Shown in pieces: positions 1 through 8,151 of a stretch of DNA of 39,672 bases (its first letter is position 1; each line of letters begins with the position of its first letter). Position numbers and translations under genes: made by a program. Under the pieces are notes generated by a model. That model worked only from the letters and a program-made list of their open reading frames with translations, had not been told where the DNA came from and ran no database searches. The stretch covers positions 1 to 39,672 of IMG/VR virus record IMGVR_UViG_3300017739_000028; one strand, 5' to 3'. Source of the stretch: a virus.

Positions 1-123
1 GATCAAACGGAACGACGTTCAAGCAGTCCGGGGTGTACTGCGGGTCGGGTTCCGCCAAGGCTCGCTTCTCTTGGAAGCCCTTGATGGGTGCCGGGATGGG
101 GGTCATGTCCATCTTCATGTTTA
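1..123. repeat. Direct terminal repeat, left copy
   Basis: Bases 1-123 are identical to 39550-39672. The copy holds the N-terminal codons (118 down to 1) of the minus-strand tail gene whose full version lies at 36848-39667, plus the stop codon of the fibre gene at 121-123. The simplest reading is a circular or circularly permuted genome of 39,549 bp whose assembly ends overlap. A genuine short packaging repeat is the alternative. Confidence 0.95.
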
Positions 124-1536
124 GGACAGCCTAATCACATAACCCCAGACAGATTCACCGATGCCGGTGAGCGTAAAGCAAGTCGTATCACTACCCGATC
201 CTGAGTTGGTATGGGTCACCCTAACACATTCAGCGTCTGTAACTCTTTCGTTGTCACTGCTCGATGTTGTTCCCCAGCAACAAACCAAATATGTTCCAGA
301 AGGAGCATTTACAAGGCTCTTGTTGCTGTCGCCATCAATACCCAAATCGTCGAAACTGACAGTAAAAGATGTTCCAGACACATTTGATTTACATACAACC
401 GCACGGACCCCGCCGATTGGGTAGTCAGAATCACTGTTACCAATGCTATCTGTTGAAGCCACCCCACTGATTTGGGACAAAACAGTCACCAGCAACTCAT
501 CTTTACGGACAAGCGAATCGTCTTGCAGAGTACGACCAGTCTGCGTAACAGCAGCGTCGTACATCTCGGCATCGCCGGTGTAATCGACATTGAAGCCTGC
601 ATCCGCCACACTATTTTTAGCAACCACCAAAGCCTTCATCGAAGAAGTAACACTCTGGTTGCCTACAAGTTTGAGTTGTCCACGCTGATTGCCGACTGCA
701 TCGCCTTGAACATGCAGTTTGATGTGATTTGCGTCCAACTGGTTGGAGTGGGCACCTGAGTCCGTGTTGTTAGGCGTTGTTCCTGAACGTATTACTGCAA
801 ACGAAGTAGGAATCGCATGGTCTGGGGTTGACCCCAAAATAAGTTTCTCAACGCTTCGGACTGAATCGTCTTCAACTTTGAGGATTGTTGTTGAGCCGCC
901 GGGCTTCTTAATGTCCAACGCAGTGTCCGCGTTGTCGCTCATCGTCAGCGTCACATTGGTGTCCGCAGTGCTGCTGTCGTTGCTCGGCGTAAGAACAATG
1001 TTGCCGTAGTCATCTACCTTGACAACTTCACTGCTGCTTCGGCTAATGGTAACTGTGCCGTCTGCACTGCTGGTGCCACTGTGAACGCCGACAAAAATGT
1101 TCATGCCATCGTAGAAGGACGGGATGTTTCTGAAGTCAGTGGTGACGTTGTCGTGAACCGTGACGGTTGTAGCCGTGCCTGAACCGTCTGCCCCAAACGT
1201 CATGGTGGCACCGTCTTTGACGTGCAGGGTAGATCCATTGCCCATGCCGTAGGTGTCGCCAGATCGTGCGTCACCTGACTCCAACATGGCAAAGGTGTAG
1301 TCATCGTTTTCTGCGGTGATATGACCGTTACGAGTGCCACTTCCTGATTGAGGGGTAAACGATGCAACCTGTGCCTTCAGAGCGGAGAACGTCGAAGACC
1401 CGTCACCAAAGTAAAGAATCGGCCCCTTAGAGTTGCCGGTCGCAACTGCTGGCTCACCTGCTGCCAAGACAACTGATGTAGCAATGCCTGACCAGTCATT
1501 CTCGGTGCCACGACGTACTTGAATTCTTGATGCCAT
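121..1536 (-). CDS. Tail fibre/receptor-binding protein with Mtd-like N-terminal domain
   Basis: 471 aa from the chosen start, beginning MASRIQVRRGTENDW. The first 50 residues, RIQVRRGT...W...VLAAGEPAV...ILYFGDGSSTFSAL, match the recalled signature of the major tropism determinant N-terminal domain, which attaches fibres to the phage tail. The rest is Ser/Thr/Gly/Asp-rich beta-type sequence with irregular repeats and no visible catalytic motif, as expected of a trimeric receptor-binding fibre. The ATG at 1536 overlaps the stop of the upstream gene (TAATG) and has AGGTGG six bases before it, so it is preferred to an upstream in-frame codon at 1566. Two bases separate its stop from the ATG of the 939-aa tail gene across the circle junction. 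The C-terminal half is probably the host-range region (inference). Confidence 0.8.
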   Translation of the reverse strand: MASRIQVRRGTENDWSGIATSVVLAAGEPAVATGNSKGPILYFGDGSSTFSALKAQVASFTPQSGSGTRNGHITAENDDYTFAMLESGDARSGDTYGMGNGSTLHVKDGATMTFGADGSGTATTVTVHDNVTTDFRNIPSFYDGMNIFVGVHSGTSSADGTVTISRSSSEVVKVDDYGNIVLTPSNDSSTADTNVTLTMSDNADTALDIKKPGGSTTILKVEDDSVRSVEKLILGSTPDHAIPTSFAVIRSGTTPNNTDSGAHSNQLDANHIKLHVQGDAVGNQRGQLKLVGNQSVTSSMKALVVAKNSVADAGFNVDYTGDAEMYDAAVTQTGRTLQDDSLVRKDELLVTVLSQISGVASTDSIGNSDSDYPIGGVRAVVCKSNVSGTSFTVSFDDLGIDGDSNKSLVNAPSGTYLVCCWGTTSSSDNERVTDAECVRVTHTNSGSGSDTTCFTLTGIGESVWGYVIRLS

Positions 1537-2450
1537 TAGGAGCCACCTGTCACAAAGAGATCCCACGGTGAGGTGGGCGGAACGACGCTGGTTGACACAT
1601 CACCTGTAGCGATATACACGTTGTTGTTGTGTTTGACCAACGAGTGCTTGCTGTAAGAATTACTGGCGGAGTAGGAACCCTTCCAAGTAATCGCTTGCCC
1701 TGCTGGATCTGCTGGGGCTTGACCGGACACGGTGTACCCGCCGGCCTGTGAGGAGAAGCCACTGTATTGGTACTGCGGAAGCAAAGCCCCGTAGTCCATC
1801 TGCAACAGGCCATCCTGCTCGGCCACCCGCATGTAGAGCGGGCCTACGTCAATCTCTGCGAGCCTTTGGTTCAGACCCTCGTCTTCGTAGCCTTGAGCAA
1901 ATGCCCGGCAGTACGCCGTCAGAAGGGACTCGCACCACGTCGGGACATCGATGACCGACGTGTCCCCCGACGAGGTTGTGTACGTCGGGAAGGAGTAGAG
2001 ATAAGTAATTCGGATGAAGTCCGTGTCTGCGGATGTCACGGTTGGGTAGATTTGGAGTTGCCATTTGGGGGCACTTTGTCCATTCACCGATCCGGGGTAG
2101 TGGTAGACCGCAACGTAGTAAGCGTTGTTGCTGCCCACCGTTGACCGGCGGTAGAGGTTGAGACGATCAGGAGTTGTCAGATCGACTGTGTTGTTAAGTT
2201 CATCCGACATGCGGACTGAAATCAACGTATCAAAGTCATCTGGCAAATCAAGCACAGAAGCGTCAGCCGTAGCCTGCACCACAGCATCATGCTTCTCGCG
2301 GAACCGCCAACGGCGTGAGAATAGATAACGACCTGCGTCGTTGATGATGTCAATAATTCGCTGGTCTGCGGAAACCCCGTGCGTGCTGTCGAAGGAAGGG
2401 TCGCCACCAATAGCCAAGCGAACCTGTTCTTTGAGGTTCTTCAGTTGCAT
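1536..2450 (-). CDS. Head-tail adaptor-like tail protein with C-terminal carbohydrate-binding module
   Basis: 304 aa. The first 210 residues (MQLKNLKEQVRLAIGG..., then a region with DLPDDFDTLISVRM) look like tail-tubular-A/gp4-type adaptors of podoviruses, with an N-terminal helical part and a beta-rich part. The last 50 residues carry WKGSYSASNSYSKHSLVKH, then VYIATGDV and a final W, spaced like a chitin-binding CBM5/12 module (W.G.Y...Y..G..V...G..Y). A sugar-binding end on an adaptor-size protein is unusual and suggests a role at the cell surface. It sits between the decoration-like gene and the fibre gene, sharing one base with the latter. The adaptor call is by position and general shape; the CBM spacing is seen directly. 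Confidence 0.65.
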   Translation of the reverse strand: MQLKNLKEQVRLAIGGDPSFDSTHGVSADQRIIDIINDAGRYLFSRRWRFREKHDAVVQATADASVLDLPDDFDTLISVRMSDELNNTVDLTTPDRLNLYRRSTVGSNNAYYVAVYHYPGSVNGQSAPKWQLQIYPTVTSADTDFIRITYLYSFPTYTTSSGDTSVIDVPTWCESLLTAYCRAFAQGYEDEGLNQRLAEIDVGPLYMRVAEQDGLLQMDYGALLPQYQYSGFSSQAGGYTVSGQAPADPAGQAITWKGSYSASNSYSKHSLVKHNNNVYIATGDVSTSVVPPTSPWDLFVTGGS

Positions 2451-2463
2451 AAGAAATCAACGA

Positions 2464-2479
2464 GGGGGCTTTCGCCCCC
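2464..2479 (-). terminator. GAAA-capped hairpin after the decoration-like gene
   Basis: On the minus strand GGGGGC-GAAA-GCCCCC forms a perfect six-pair stem closed by a GNRA tetraloop, in the only real spacer (47 bp) between the decoration-like gene and the adaptor gene. Only short T runs follow, so it may be a weak terminator or an mRNA end-protecting element that keeps capsid mRNA levels above those of tail genes. Confidence 0.4.
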
Positions 2480-2497
2480 CCGGTGAGAGAGAGTAAA

Positions 2498-3001
2498 TCA
2501 GGCTCGGTTGATTGCGAACCCGTTGAAGAGGACAGGGAACAATGATCCGGCAGCCCCGGCATCGGTCTTGGCGACCATACTAAGGCCAACCAATGCGTTA
2601 TCCGCATCAGCACTAGAGGCAATCAAACAACCGACGTTGCTGATAAGGTCCATTGTTAGACCCATACCTTTGGTGACGTTGACTGTATCGCCGTCAAGAA
2701 CGGCATCTACAACCCCGGACAAGCAAACCTTGCCAAGATTACCAGAGGTGATGTCTTCAAGAAGAATCCCGTAGATTCCGGCAGAGTTGTTTGCTTCAGT
2801 TGCACTGATGTCAGCAAAATTTACAAAGCCAGAAGTGAGACCAGCATCGGTGTCGTTGTCGGTTGCCGCAGCGTTTGCAAAGTCGAGGACAACAACCTCA
2901 CCCTTGGTTACGGTGCCGGCGGTGCCGTTTTTCAAAGTAACAACGTACTGGTCGAATTGAACGCCCCGTGGTGGAGCAATAGGAGTAAGTTTAAAACTCA
3001 T
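2498..3001 (-). CDS. Putative head decoration (capsid cement-like) protein
   Basis: 167 aa, directly downstream of the major capsid gene, where decoration proteins usually lie. The sequence is Gly/Ala/Val/Asp-rich and beta-predicted, with GTVTKGEVVVLDF near residue 32, followed by segments reminiscent of DUF2190-like cement proteins (GIYGILLEDITSG...VCLSGVVDAV). There is no Cys cluster, signal peptide or membrane segment. AAGGA lies nine bases before the ATG. The product is probably abundant on the virion surface. The assignment rests mainly on position and composition, so another small structural role is possible. Confidence 0.55.
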   Translation of the reverse strand: MSFKLTPIAPPRGVQFDQYVVTLKNGTAGTVTKGEVVVLDFANAAATDNDTDAGLTSGFVNFADISATEANNSAGIYGILLEDITSGNLGKVCLSGVVDAVLDGDTVNVTKGMGLTMDLISNVGCLIASSADADNALVGLSMVAKTDAGAAGSLFPVLFNGFAINRA

Positions 3002-3013
3002 TTGTATGTTTCC

Positions 3014-4318
3014 TTACGCAATTGCGACTGGAGCCACGATACCTTGACGTTGGCGAGAACCACAGAAGAGGTTGTACCAAGTGTCGGTAGGCTGGACATA
3101 GGTGAATGGCTGATTCGGGTGACGCATCACTTCATGCTTGACCATGTAGCGGTTGGCGTGGAAGAAGCCGTGGAGGTAGTTAAAGTTAACAAAGTAGTAA
3201 CGGGCACCCTTGTTAACCGTGTCATCTGCTGTTTCAGCATCTGCACCATCGGGGGTTGCACCCTTCTGGCCGGCATTCGTGTCGGCCACGCTGGCTCCAA
3301 CATCTGCGTCGTAAATCTTGGCAGTGTCGAGTTCAGAGCAGTACATCAACTCAATACCGGAATAGGTAGGAGAGTTGTACTGAGGGTCTTGAGCCGAGAT
3401 CAAAGTGTCATTAGAAGCACGAAGCAATCGCTTGTACTGGTTAATACCTTCGCGTGAGCAAAGAATGATCTGTCGGTTCAGGTTGTTATCCTCAAAATAC
3501 TGTGCTTGGGTGCTTGGCGGGACGTATTGCAAACGCAAGAACATCTCATCAAACGCTCCGAACAAGTCGAAGATACTTGTGGAACCATCAGCCAACGCAG
3601 AAGCGTTGTAGTGACCCGAGAACCCTGCGGCCTTTGATTGGACACCTGAGTTAACTGCAGCACTCTTGTTGTAGAAGACAACCTCGTTGGTCCAACGCAA
3701 CTCAGTGGTTGGGTCAACGCCCATCACATTTCCGGTGTAACCAAGAGGCCGACCGCCACGGAAGCGACCAGTAACAGAAGTGGCATCAACGCACTTTTCT
3801 GTAATGAACGAAGGAATGGATGAAGGCAACTTGCCGTTGGCCCCTTCCATTTCAGTAGCGTTGCCGAAGGTTGGTCGGAACAAGTCAGTTTCCATACCGT
3901 TGAGCATGGAGGTCATCATTCGCTGTTCTTTGATTCGCTTCAGACGCTTGTAGACACCCTTTTGACCTTCGCCAGACAGACCTTCACCGAAGTTCAATTC
4001 GACTTCAGAGTCAGTGAATGACAGGTGGTCAATAGAGAACCGCCAGTGCTGGGTGATCGTGTCGGTCACTTGTGGGTTGGACCAAGAGAACACTTCGTTT
4101 GGCTGGTAGTGCTGGTAGGTGGAGTTTTCGTCGAACATGACGACATCACGAATCTCGGTGCCGCCTTGAATGGTTTTGTCATCTGCTTTGTCTTTGAGAA
4201 GACGAGAGAAGACGTAAGTGTTCTTCACTGCTTCATTCACGACATCCTGAGCCGAAGTCATATACGACGGCCCGGTTGAGTTCATGAAGTCAACGAAGGT
4301 TTGGACTGGCGAAGCCAT
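3014..4318 (-). CDS. Major capsid protein
   Basis: 434 aa, flanked by a scaffold-like gene upstream and a decoration-like gene downstream, the standard head-gene order. It has no signal peptide, and the composition is that of an HK97-fold shell protein with a helix-rich start, a long region including RLKRIKEQRMMTSMLNGME near residues 125-145, and a beta-rich end (YYFVNFNYLHGFFHANRYMV). The Glu/Arg-rich helix followed by a variable Gly/Asn-rich segment fits the spine-helix layout of capsid proteins of podoviruses with separate scaffolds. AAGGGA sits eight bases before the ATG. Confidence comes from size, neighbours and general similarity to phage major capsid proteins. Confidence 0.85.
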   Translation of the reverse strand: MASPVQTFVDFMNSTGPSYMTSAQDVVNEAVKNTYVFSRLLKDKADDKTIQGGTEIRDVVMFDENSTYQHYQPNEVFSWSNPQVTDTITQHWRFSIDHLSFTDSEVELNFGEGLSGEGQKGVYKRLKRIKEQRMMTSMLNGMETDLFRPTFGNATEMEGANGKLPSSIPSFITEKCVDATSVTGRFRGGRPLGYTGNVMGVDPTTELRWTNEVVFYNKSAAVNSGVQSKAAGFSGHYNASALADGSTSIFDLFGAFDEMFLRLQYVPPSTQAQYFEDNNLNRQIILCSREGINQYKRLLRASNDTLISAQDPQYNSPTYSGIELMYCSELDTAKIYDADVGASVADTNAGQKGATPDGADAETADDTVNKGARYYFVNFNYLHGFFHANRYMVKHEVMRHPNQPFTYVQPTDTWYNLFCGSRQRQGIVAPVAIA

Positions 4319-4335
4319 AAGTCAAATCCCTTTTT

Positions 4336-5214
4336 TTAGGAGTACATAGCCTTTGCCTCTTCAGGACTCTTGCCGCCCATGATTGCGTCGAGGATGGCAT
4401 CCTCCTTCTGTGCCGTAGACATTGCCTTTTTAGGCGTTGGCTTGGCGGCAGAAGTACGGATTGGTGACGGCTGTGCTTTGACTGGCTGCTGTACTTTGTC
4501 CTGTTTCATTTTGGACAAGTCAGGTTCACCATACAAATCGCAACACGCCACAAACATCATCTGTTCAACCGATTCAAAGCGGCCCGGATGCTGTTCGGCT
4601 AGGGCTTGCATTGAGTTAGTAATTTTGTCTCGCTCCAACTGTTTATCAGACCACACGGCCTGCATGTTGTTTTCAGCACGAGACAATTCCGATTGGATTG
4701 CCATGTTTTGAACCTGCGACATCTGGCTTTGCATTTGCTCGGCCATTTCACGCAGTGGCTTGGCAGCGTCTTCTCCGTACTTTGCTTCAACAGAAAGAAA
4801 GGGGTCTTCTGCGGAGTCATCTATAACAGACTCTTCCTTCGGTTCCTCTTTGCCTTCTTCCAAAGCCTTGAGCCTAGATCCAAATGAATCGACTTCCGCT
4901 TGCCTCTTGGCAGCATTGTCGGCCCACTCGGTAAGCCCTTGCACGTCAGATTCCTTCATCTCTGCGATAACTGAATCTGGAACGCCATCACGTTTCAAAA
5001 CACTAACGGCTTTCTCCACAGCCTCGCTGTCAACCACTGGGGCTGGCGGCTCCTCTGTAGAGACTTCCGCTGCAACCGGCTCGGTACTTACCAAACGGTC
5101 AAGAACAGCATCGTCCGACTCGGTCGGGTTCGATGTCTCTACCGCTTGAGAAGTAGCCTCCTCAGATACAGTGGACTCAGATACGGGTTCAACGGTTTTG
5201 TTGTCCATTTCCAT
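4336..5214 (-). CDS. Scaffold / capsid assembly protein
   Basis: 292 aa, strongly acidic N-terminal half (Glu/Val/Ser/Thr-rich, residues 1-120), then a helical coiled-coil-like middle (KPLREMAEQMQSQMSQVQNM, around residue 155) and a Lys-rich end (PTPKKAMSTAQKEDAIL). Acidic disordered start, coiled middle and basic C-terminal tail is the usual layout of phage scaffolds, whose basic end binds the capsid protein. It lies between portal and major capsid genes. The start could be either of two ATGs two codons apart (5214 or 5208). No protease gene is evident nearby, so the scaffold may leave the head intact, as in P22 (inference). Confidence 0.8.
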   Translation of the reverse strand: MEMDNKTVEPVSESTVSEEATSQAVETSNPTESDDAVLDRLVSTEPVAAEVSTEEPPAPVVDSEAVEKAVSVLKRDGVPDSVIAEMKESDVQGLTEWADNAAKRQAEVDSFGSRLKALEEGKEEPKEESVIDDSAEDPFLSVEAKYGEDAAKPLREMAEQMQSQMSQVQNMAIQSELSRAENNMQAVWSDKQLERDKITNSMQALAEQHPGRFESVEQMMFVACCDLYGEPDLSKMKQDKVQQPVKAQPSPIRTSAAKPTPKKAMSTAQKEDAILDAIMGGKSPEEAKAMYS

Positions 5215-5231
5215 GGACTACATCGTACCAT

Positions 5232-5528
5232 TTACTCTTTTGTGTAGCCGTGCCTAGACATGATCTCTTTCTCATGATTTTGAGATGTGATAATTGGCTT
5301 GCCTTGCTTGTTAAGGTCACAGCCGTCTAGATTTCTTGGCAGGGTCGAGGACGTGTACGGGTACTGGTGAACCTTGCGAGCGATGCCGGCTTCGTCCAAC
5401 TGGAACGACGCGACCCGCTGCATCTCGACACTGTTGCGAACAATCCAGTCGCCAATCTTTGGGGCTGTCCCCATCGGAAAGTCCAACTCGATTTCGGCAC
5501 CTTCTTTGGTCTTAAACAGGTAAATCAT
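5232..5528 (-). CDS. Conserved small protein next to portal
   Basis: 98 aa, function unknown. It overlaps the portal stop by four bases (ATGA), so it is translationally coupled to portal. The C-terminal part, with PRNLDGCDLNKQGKPII then HEKEIMSRHGY, resembles a family of short proteins often placed beside portal or scaffold genes in podoviruses (from memory). The N-terminal half (MIYLFKTKEGAEIELDFPMG) is beta-type and recalls FmdB-like zinc ribbons, but no CxxC pair is present, so zinc binding is unlikely. A head-assembly or accessory virion role is inferred only from location. Confidence 0.6.
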   Translation of the reverse strand: MIYLFKTKEGAEIELDFPMGTAPKIGDWIVRNSVEMQRVASFQLDEAGIARKVHQYPYTSSTLPRNLDGCDLNKQGKPIITSQNHEKEIMSRHGYTKE

Positions 5529-7306
5529 GCTCCGGTCCTAGCCACTACGCTTTTTAGGGCGGCTGCAATCTGCTGGTCATTGCCGGATTGCCCGCCCACT
5601 GGATTTTCGCTGGGACTGAGTTGTGATACGCCACCACCACCGCTGCCAGCAGGGCCAATCATACCTTGCTGCATGGCTGCGGCAGCCTTTTCAAGGTCAA
5701 TAATCGACCCGAGGCTTGGGATATTCATGGTTTGACCCAGCATTCCCATCACGGTGGGCCAATCCACCCACGGGGCTTGAGCAAACAATGGGGCGATATT
5801 GCCGATCAGTTGGACAACTTCAATGGCCCGTCGCTGAAGAACCACCTCAGAGGTGCGTTCCATTGAGTACGGGTCAATCGTCATCAAGAGATCGTCGTAA
5901 TCCCCGTCAACATCTCCACCAGTAAAGATGGGGTCAATCTCACCCAACTCCATCATGGCTTCTCGGCCAAGCGGCAAGACAATCGTGTTGTCGTGGAACA
6001 GGTACCAAAGCACTGTGTGCAATGAATCCTTCACACCTTCTGAGAATTGACGCTGTATGTGGGCCAGACGAACGGTCGCACCCGATTCTGCCACCGCAAC
6101 TGCTGTTGCTGTCGCATCACCGGAAAGGTTACCACGCTGGGCATCGTTGATGCCCGACTGTCTATCCAGTTTATCTGTTAGCAGGTTCTGGTATTGAACG
6201 TGCTGGGCAGTAATCCCACCCAACTCCATCGGCATAACACGTTGCGTATCCAAACCTTCGACTGGGATGACAAAGCGGTCTGGCATCTCTTTGATGTCAG
6301 TTGCCAACTTCTTGTTCTTTGCGTCTACCAGATAGATTCGCTTATAAGACTGCCCATTACTCACCAGTTGCCGAAGCGATCCGTTGATCTCTTGGGTCAG
6401 TTGGTTGGTGGCAGTCAGGGGACTGAGGGGGTACGGGTCGCCGGGAACAGTGTAAACACCGAGAAGGGTGTAAGGGCCAGTGCGTGGTCCGTAGTAGGGC
6501 TGGGGTTTTCGGATGTATCCGACATAGGGGTCATCCTCATCGGACGTGGGACCAGCAACAGCAAGCGTGTAGAGCATGCCGTGGTGCTTCCCATCACTTT
6601 CGGCATCGGACCCAGTATTTGGACACCAGATTTCGTAAATGGCGACCTCGTCACGGTACTTACTGCCTTCTCGATAACTGCTTTTCCCCTCGTAGTCATT
6701 CATGCCCGCGTTCTCAGCGAGATCCTGAATGGCCTCCATGTCGTAGGTGTCATCACCCTCGGCTGCATCAATCAACTCTTCACGCATCATGGAGTACGAG
6801 TGACCCATAAATCGTGATTCAGTCCAGTGACCAGCCTTGGGGTCCATAAAGAAATGCTCTGGAGCAATCCGATAGACCCGTGGCAGGCTCTTTATAGCCT
6901 CGTCTGCGGGCCGCTGACCCGGAACAGGTTCACTTACAGTCATCAAAACACCCCACCCGAACATCATGTCCATGGCGGAACGGTGCAATGTCTCTCTAAA
7001 CTGGGTATCGCTGATCCATCGATTCATTGCCAACTGGATCTTTGCCACAGTCTCGCCCTGCAAGGCTGGCCGGCGGCTGTCGATCTTGACGGCAGGGTTG
7101 TCATACACGATCTTTGGAAGGACCAAAGAGATGTATTCGTAAGCGTGGTTGTCCACATCGGGACGTACTTCGTGTTGGTAAGAGTGATCGTAATCCGTGC
7201 CCGCGTACCGCTTAATCATGTCCTTCATTGAGACCATGTGGCGGTTGCGGAAGTCGATTGCGTTCTCTACTTCCAGAAATAGATTGTCTGCACTCTTATC
7301 AATCAT
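5525..7306 (-). CDS. Portal (head-tail connector) protein
   Basis: 593 aa, the usual size for podovirus portals. Evidence includes the N-terminal helical region with YEYISLVLPKIVYDNPAV, the crown/wing region, and the signature stretch LDRQSGINDAQRGNLSGDA, followed by a long helix (ATVRLAHIQRQFSEGVKDSL) typical of portal stems. The extreme C-terminus is Gly/Pro/Gln-rich. The protein forms the ring through which DNA is packaged and ejected and would bind terminase and adaptor. The start ATG at 7306 overlaps the upstream DUF5681-type gene by eight bases, and the 3' end overlaps the next gene by four. No frame break or missing segment is visible. Confidence 0.85.
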   Translation of the reverse strand: MIDKSADNLFLEVENAIDFRNRHMVSMKDMIKRYAGTDYDHSYQHEVRPDVDNHAYEYISLVLPKIVYDNPAVKIDSRRPALQGETVAKIQLAMNRWISDTQFRETLHRSAMDMMFGWGVLMTVSEPVPGQRPADEAIKSLPRVYRIAPEHFFMDPKAGHWTESRFMGHSYSMMREELIDAAEGDDTYDMEAIQDLAENAGMNDYEGKSSYREGSKYRDEVAIYEIWCPNTGSDAESDGKHHGMLYTLAVAGPTSDEDDPYVGYIRKPQPYYGPRTGPYTLLGVYTVPGDPYPLSPLTATNQLTQEINGSLRQLVSNGQSYKRIYLVDAKNKKLATDIKEMPDRFVIPVEGLDTQRVMPMELGGITAQHVQYQNLLTDKLDRQSGINDAQRGNLSGDATATAVAVAESGATVRLAHIQRQFSEGVKDSLHTVLWYLFHDNTIVLPLGREAMMELGEIDPIFTGGDVDGDYDDLLMTIDPYSMERTSEVVLQRRAIEVVQLIGNIAPLFAQAPWVDWPTVMGMLGQTMNIPSLGSIIDLEKAAAAMQQGMIGPAGSGGGGVSQLSPSENPVGGQSGNDQQIAAALKSVVARTGA

Positions 7307-7658
7307 TAATCATCTGACGCTGCAAGTACGCTTCAAGGGCAATATCGACCTCTTGATCCGCCTGCCGCTGCTCCTCTTGGGCTACTTGCAGTTTGTGAAC
7401 CTGCTCCACTGGACCCTCGTCCCGTGCAACAAAGTCCTTGAGAATAGGCCACGCTTTAACTGGGTCTTCTTTAATAGCCTGATGTATCAAAGCCACCATT
7501 TCGTCGGCACGAGTCACACCATCCGCTACTTCTTCAGACAGAACTGACCGTAAACGGGACATGAGGCCGACAGCCCCTTTGGATCTACCAGAGGGGTTGC
7601 CGCTCACGCCGGGGACAAACCGTCCCTGTTGATCTCTTGAGGGCTTTACGTCAGACAT
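7299..7658 (-). CDS. DUF5681-type protein, possible small terminase
   Basis: 119 aa. The start carries the recognisable DUF5681 signature GRFVPGVSGNPSGRSKG (residues 12-28), followed by helices (LMSRLRSVLSEEVADGV) and a Gln/Glu-rich coiled end. Such proteins occur in phage packaging clusters and have been proposed as small terminase or DNA-binding factors. Here it lies immediately upstream of portal, about 5 kb downstream of the large terminase gene, so a packaging role is plausible but not shown. It overlaps portal by eight bases. Other small-terminase candidates are the two genes just after terL (12684-12860 and 12296-12709). Confidence 0.65.
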   Translation of the reverse strand: MSDVKPSRDQQGRFVPGVSGNPSGRSKGAVGLMSRLRSVLSEEVADGVTRADEMVALIHQAIKEDPVKAWPILKDFVARDEGPVEQVHKLQVAQEEQRQADQEVDIALEAYLQRQMIND

Positions 7659-7664
7659 TGGTTT

Positions 7665-7790
7665 TCAATAACCGCCCATGCGACGGCGAACCGTCTTCTT
7701 TTTCTTCATTGCTGGCTTGGCCTTGCGTGCTTTGCCGGCTGCGGGTTTGCCCATTTTGCCTGTCATTTTTTTTCTGTTGGAATGTTGCAT
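7665..7790 (-). CDS. Tiny Lys/Arg-rich protein, 41 aa
   Basis: Translated by hand: starts MQHSNRKKMTGKMGKP, continues with alternating Lys/Ala, and ends KKKKTVRRRMGGY. About 40% of residues are Lys or Arg, with no acidic residue. Function unknown. It follows the pattern of the tiny basic proteins at 8550-9836 and ends six bases before the ATG of the DUF5681-type gene. Basic, Met/Gly-rich miniproteins like this are frequent in aquatic phage virion regions and could neutralise packaged DNA. The start is an ATG with no strong ribosome-binding site; an internal Met at codon 9 is an alternative. Confidence 0.55.
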   Translation of the reverse strand: MQHSNRKKMTGKMGKPAAGKARKAKPAMKKKKTVRRRMGGY

Positions 7791-7839
7791 TGTGTGCCCC
7801 TTTCGCCCCTACATCGGGCTGGCTAGTTATGCTATTACG

Positions 7840-8151
7840 ATGACCACAGATAAATATACCGCGACCACCAATGATGGCGTACGCACTCGATCAGGCAAAG
7901 CCTCAGTCTGCGTCAGAATTGATATTGAAGACTACAGACGCTTGCGAACGCTTGCTGAAAAGAACAACCCCATACTGCCACCAGCGACAGTATCGGCAGT
8001 TGCCTCAAGAATCCTTAGCCTCGCCATCAAGGACTTTGGGGCAATCGGAGCAGACTCCAATTTTGCCCAAAATCAGGCTTCTGAGGAAGGCGAGGACTGT
8101 TCGTCCGATCCACGCACCAGCGAGGAAAGAACAGAGGATGACGAGTGTTGA
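7840..8151 (+). CDS. Putative ribbon-helix-helix-type regulator, opposite to the late genes
   Basis: 103 aa, on the plus strand inside the minus-strand late block, filling a stretch (7791-8072) with no minus-strand gene. Residues 20-65 read ASVCVRIDIEDYRRLRTLAEK then a loop and SAVASRILSLAIKDFG: one beta strand plus two helices, the Arc/MetJ-like arrangement. The rest is a polar, Glu/Ser-rich tail ending EERTEDDEC. No Shine-Dalgarno sequence precedes the ATG at 7840. A TATGCT at 7828-7833 would place the transcript start on the ATG itself (leaderless), and a TTGCAT/TACATC pair with 19-bp spacing (7785-7815) is a second weak promoter option. The last 79 bases overlap the end of the lipoprotein gene. 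It may control the early/late switch (inference). Confidence 0.6.
   Translation: MTTDKYTATTNDGVRTRSGKASVCVRIDIEDYRRLRTLAEKNNPILPPATVSAVASRILSLAIKDFGAIGADSNFAQNQASEEGEDCSSDPRTSEERTEDDEC

Noticed and set aside
1-118. Partial tail-protein gene at the left end as a separate gene
   Set aside because: It is the repeated start of the 939-aa gene seen whole at 36848-39667.
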